Program-made: the position numbers and the translations under genes | Shown: positions 4,779 to 5,385 of the stretch, in pieces | Numbering within the stretch: position 1 is the first letter of the stretch | Layout of the letters: the number at the start of each line of letters is the position of its first letter | The notes under the pieces: generated by a model | Told to the model about the DNA's origin: nothing | The model's input: only the letters and a program-made list of their open reading frames with translations | The model's database searches: none | Assembly (NCBI GenBank): GCA_017380475.1 | Contig: JAFODX010000162.1 | Location: 1-5,385 of the forward strand | Source of the DNA: Clostridia bacterium | GTDB taxonomy: Bacteria > Bacillota > Clostridia > UBA1381 | DNA: 5,385 bases | Reading direction: 5' to 3'

Positions 4779-5385
4779 CTAAAGTAAAAGGTCTTAACAA
4801 ATCAGTTTTACAGTTGCTGGCAGTATTAACGATGGTGATTGACCATACATCAATATTTGTGTCGATTCCGTCTGTGTACTACATAATGCGTTTTATAGGC
4901 AGAGCAACGATTATAATTATGTGCTACTTTGTGGCTGAGGGCTATCATAAAACACAGAACATAGGGAAGTATATAATACGAATGGCTGTATTTGCGGCAA
5001 TATCCCAGATACCTTATTATCTGTATGTCAGATGGGGCGCAATACCGCATAACTTTAATGCCCTTGTTGTAGATGTGTTCCATACAAGGAATGTCATTTT
5101 TTCACTGTTCCTTGGATTATCACTGTTGACGGTTCTTAAATCTGAGTACAATCTGTTTGTAAAGGTTCTTGCTATGTTTGCAGCGTTGCATCTTGGCAAA
5201 TACAGTGACTGGGGATATTGGTCGGTGCTATGGATAGTAGGCTTTGGATTGTTTTACGGTTCGAAGAAAAAGCAGATGATATGGCTTGTGGCAATTCTTC
5301 TGATGCGTATAGTGTACACGGCAATAGGGCCTGTGATAGGAATATTGAACAAAGCGGCAAAGGTCTCCTCCTCCCGGCCGATACC
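4763..5385 (+). CDS. TraX family integral membrane protein (3' end beyond window)
   Basis: An open frame of 207 whole codons running off the window edge without a stop. The protein is strongly hydrophobic, with several spans visible: about 15-35, 40-58, 70-88, 108-125, 131-145, 150-166 and 171-195. It carries TraX-family landmarks in order: LLAVLTMVIDHTS (Asp-His at 27-28), YIMRFIGRATI (43-47), CYFVAEGYHKTQNIGKYIIRM (E59, G60, H62), SQIPYYL (81-87) and RNVIFSLFLGL (109-119). TraX of the F plasmid is tied to N-acetylation of pilin; chromosomal Firmicutes members are poorly characterised, and an acyltransferase role on an envelope substrate is only an inference. It starts within the amidase gene (16-base overlap) and is probably co-translated with it. 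The C-terminal part (YNGKRG-like and YPLHL-like motifs in relatives) should lie outside. The last two dozen bases are notably C/G rich. Confidence 0.85.
   Translation, partial: MQNSLTKVKGLNKSVLQLLAVLTMVIDHTSIFVSIPSVYYIMRFIGRATIIIMCYFVAEGYHKTQNIGKYIIRMAVFAAISQIPYYLYVRWGAIPHNFNALVVDVFHTRNVIFSLFLGLSLLTVLKSEYNLFVKVLAMFAALHLGKYSDWGYWSVLWIVGFGLFYGSKKKQMIWLVAILLMRIVYTAIGPVIGILNKAAKVSSSRPI

Overview
The window looks like the chromosome of a low-to-moderate GC Gram-positive anaerobe of the Clostridia, probably near Ruminococcus/Oscillospiraceae. Evidence for this is the murA-ftsQ(divIB)-ftsZ gene order, AAGGAGG-type ribosome binding sites, intrinsic terminators with T-tracts, near-consensus sigma-A promoters, a DUF4364 protein and a gut-Clostridia-style amidase. 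All five stop codons in view are TAA. The genus call is inference.

Layout. Positions 1-461 hold the 3' end of murA (peptidoglycan precursor synthesis), followed nine bases later by ftsQ/divIB (471-1421, divisome). A 152-base gap (1422-1573) carries an upstream inverted repeat, a clear promoter and overlapping hairpins, then ftsZ (1574-2713). ftsZ ends in a strong terminator whose T-tract runs into the first bases of tRNA-Arg(CCG) (2756-2832). That tRNA is followed by an 18-bp perfect, two-way terminator. Next comes an unexplained palindrome-rich stretch (2875-2960), then the leftward terminator of tRNA-Pro(GGG), which lies on the minus strand at 3022-3097. The two tRNA genes therefore converge. 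tRNA-Pro has a textbook extended -10 promoter on the minus strand (3114-3142), and an extended -10 on the plus strand (3206-3214) fires the other way.

From that second promoter runs a compact cluster with overlapping genes: a DUF4364 winged-helix-like protein (3257-3826), a membrane-anchored N-acetylmuramoyl-L-alanine amidase (3819-4778), and the 5' part of a TraX-family multi-membrane-span protein with a TTG start (4763 to beyond the window end). The overlaps are 8 and 16 bases, so the three are probably co-transcribed and translationally coupled.

Taken together, the window joins cell-wall precursor synthesis and division (murA, ftsQ, ftsZ) to a second, less characterised envelope operon, with a pair of convergent tRNA genes between them. 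No mobile-element genes, CRISPR array or toxin-antitoxin pair is visible. The least ordinary parts are the DUF4364-amidase-traX operon, the structured element between the tRNAs, the ftsZ leader, and the terminator/tRNA-Arg overlap.
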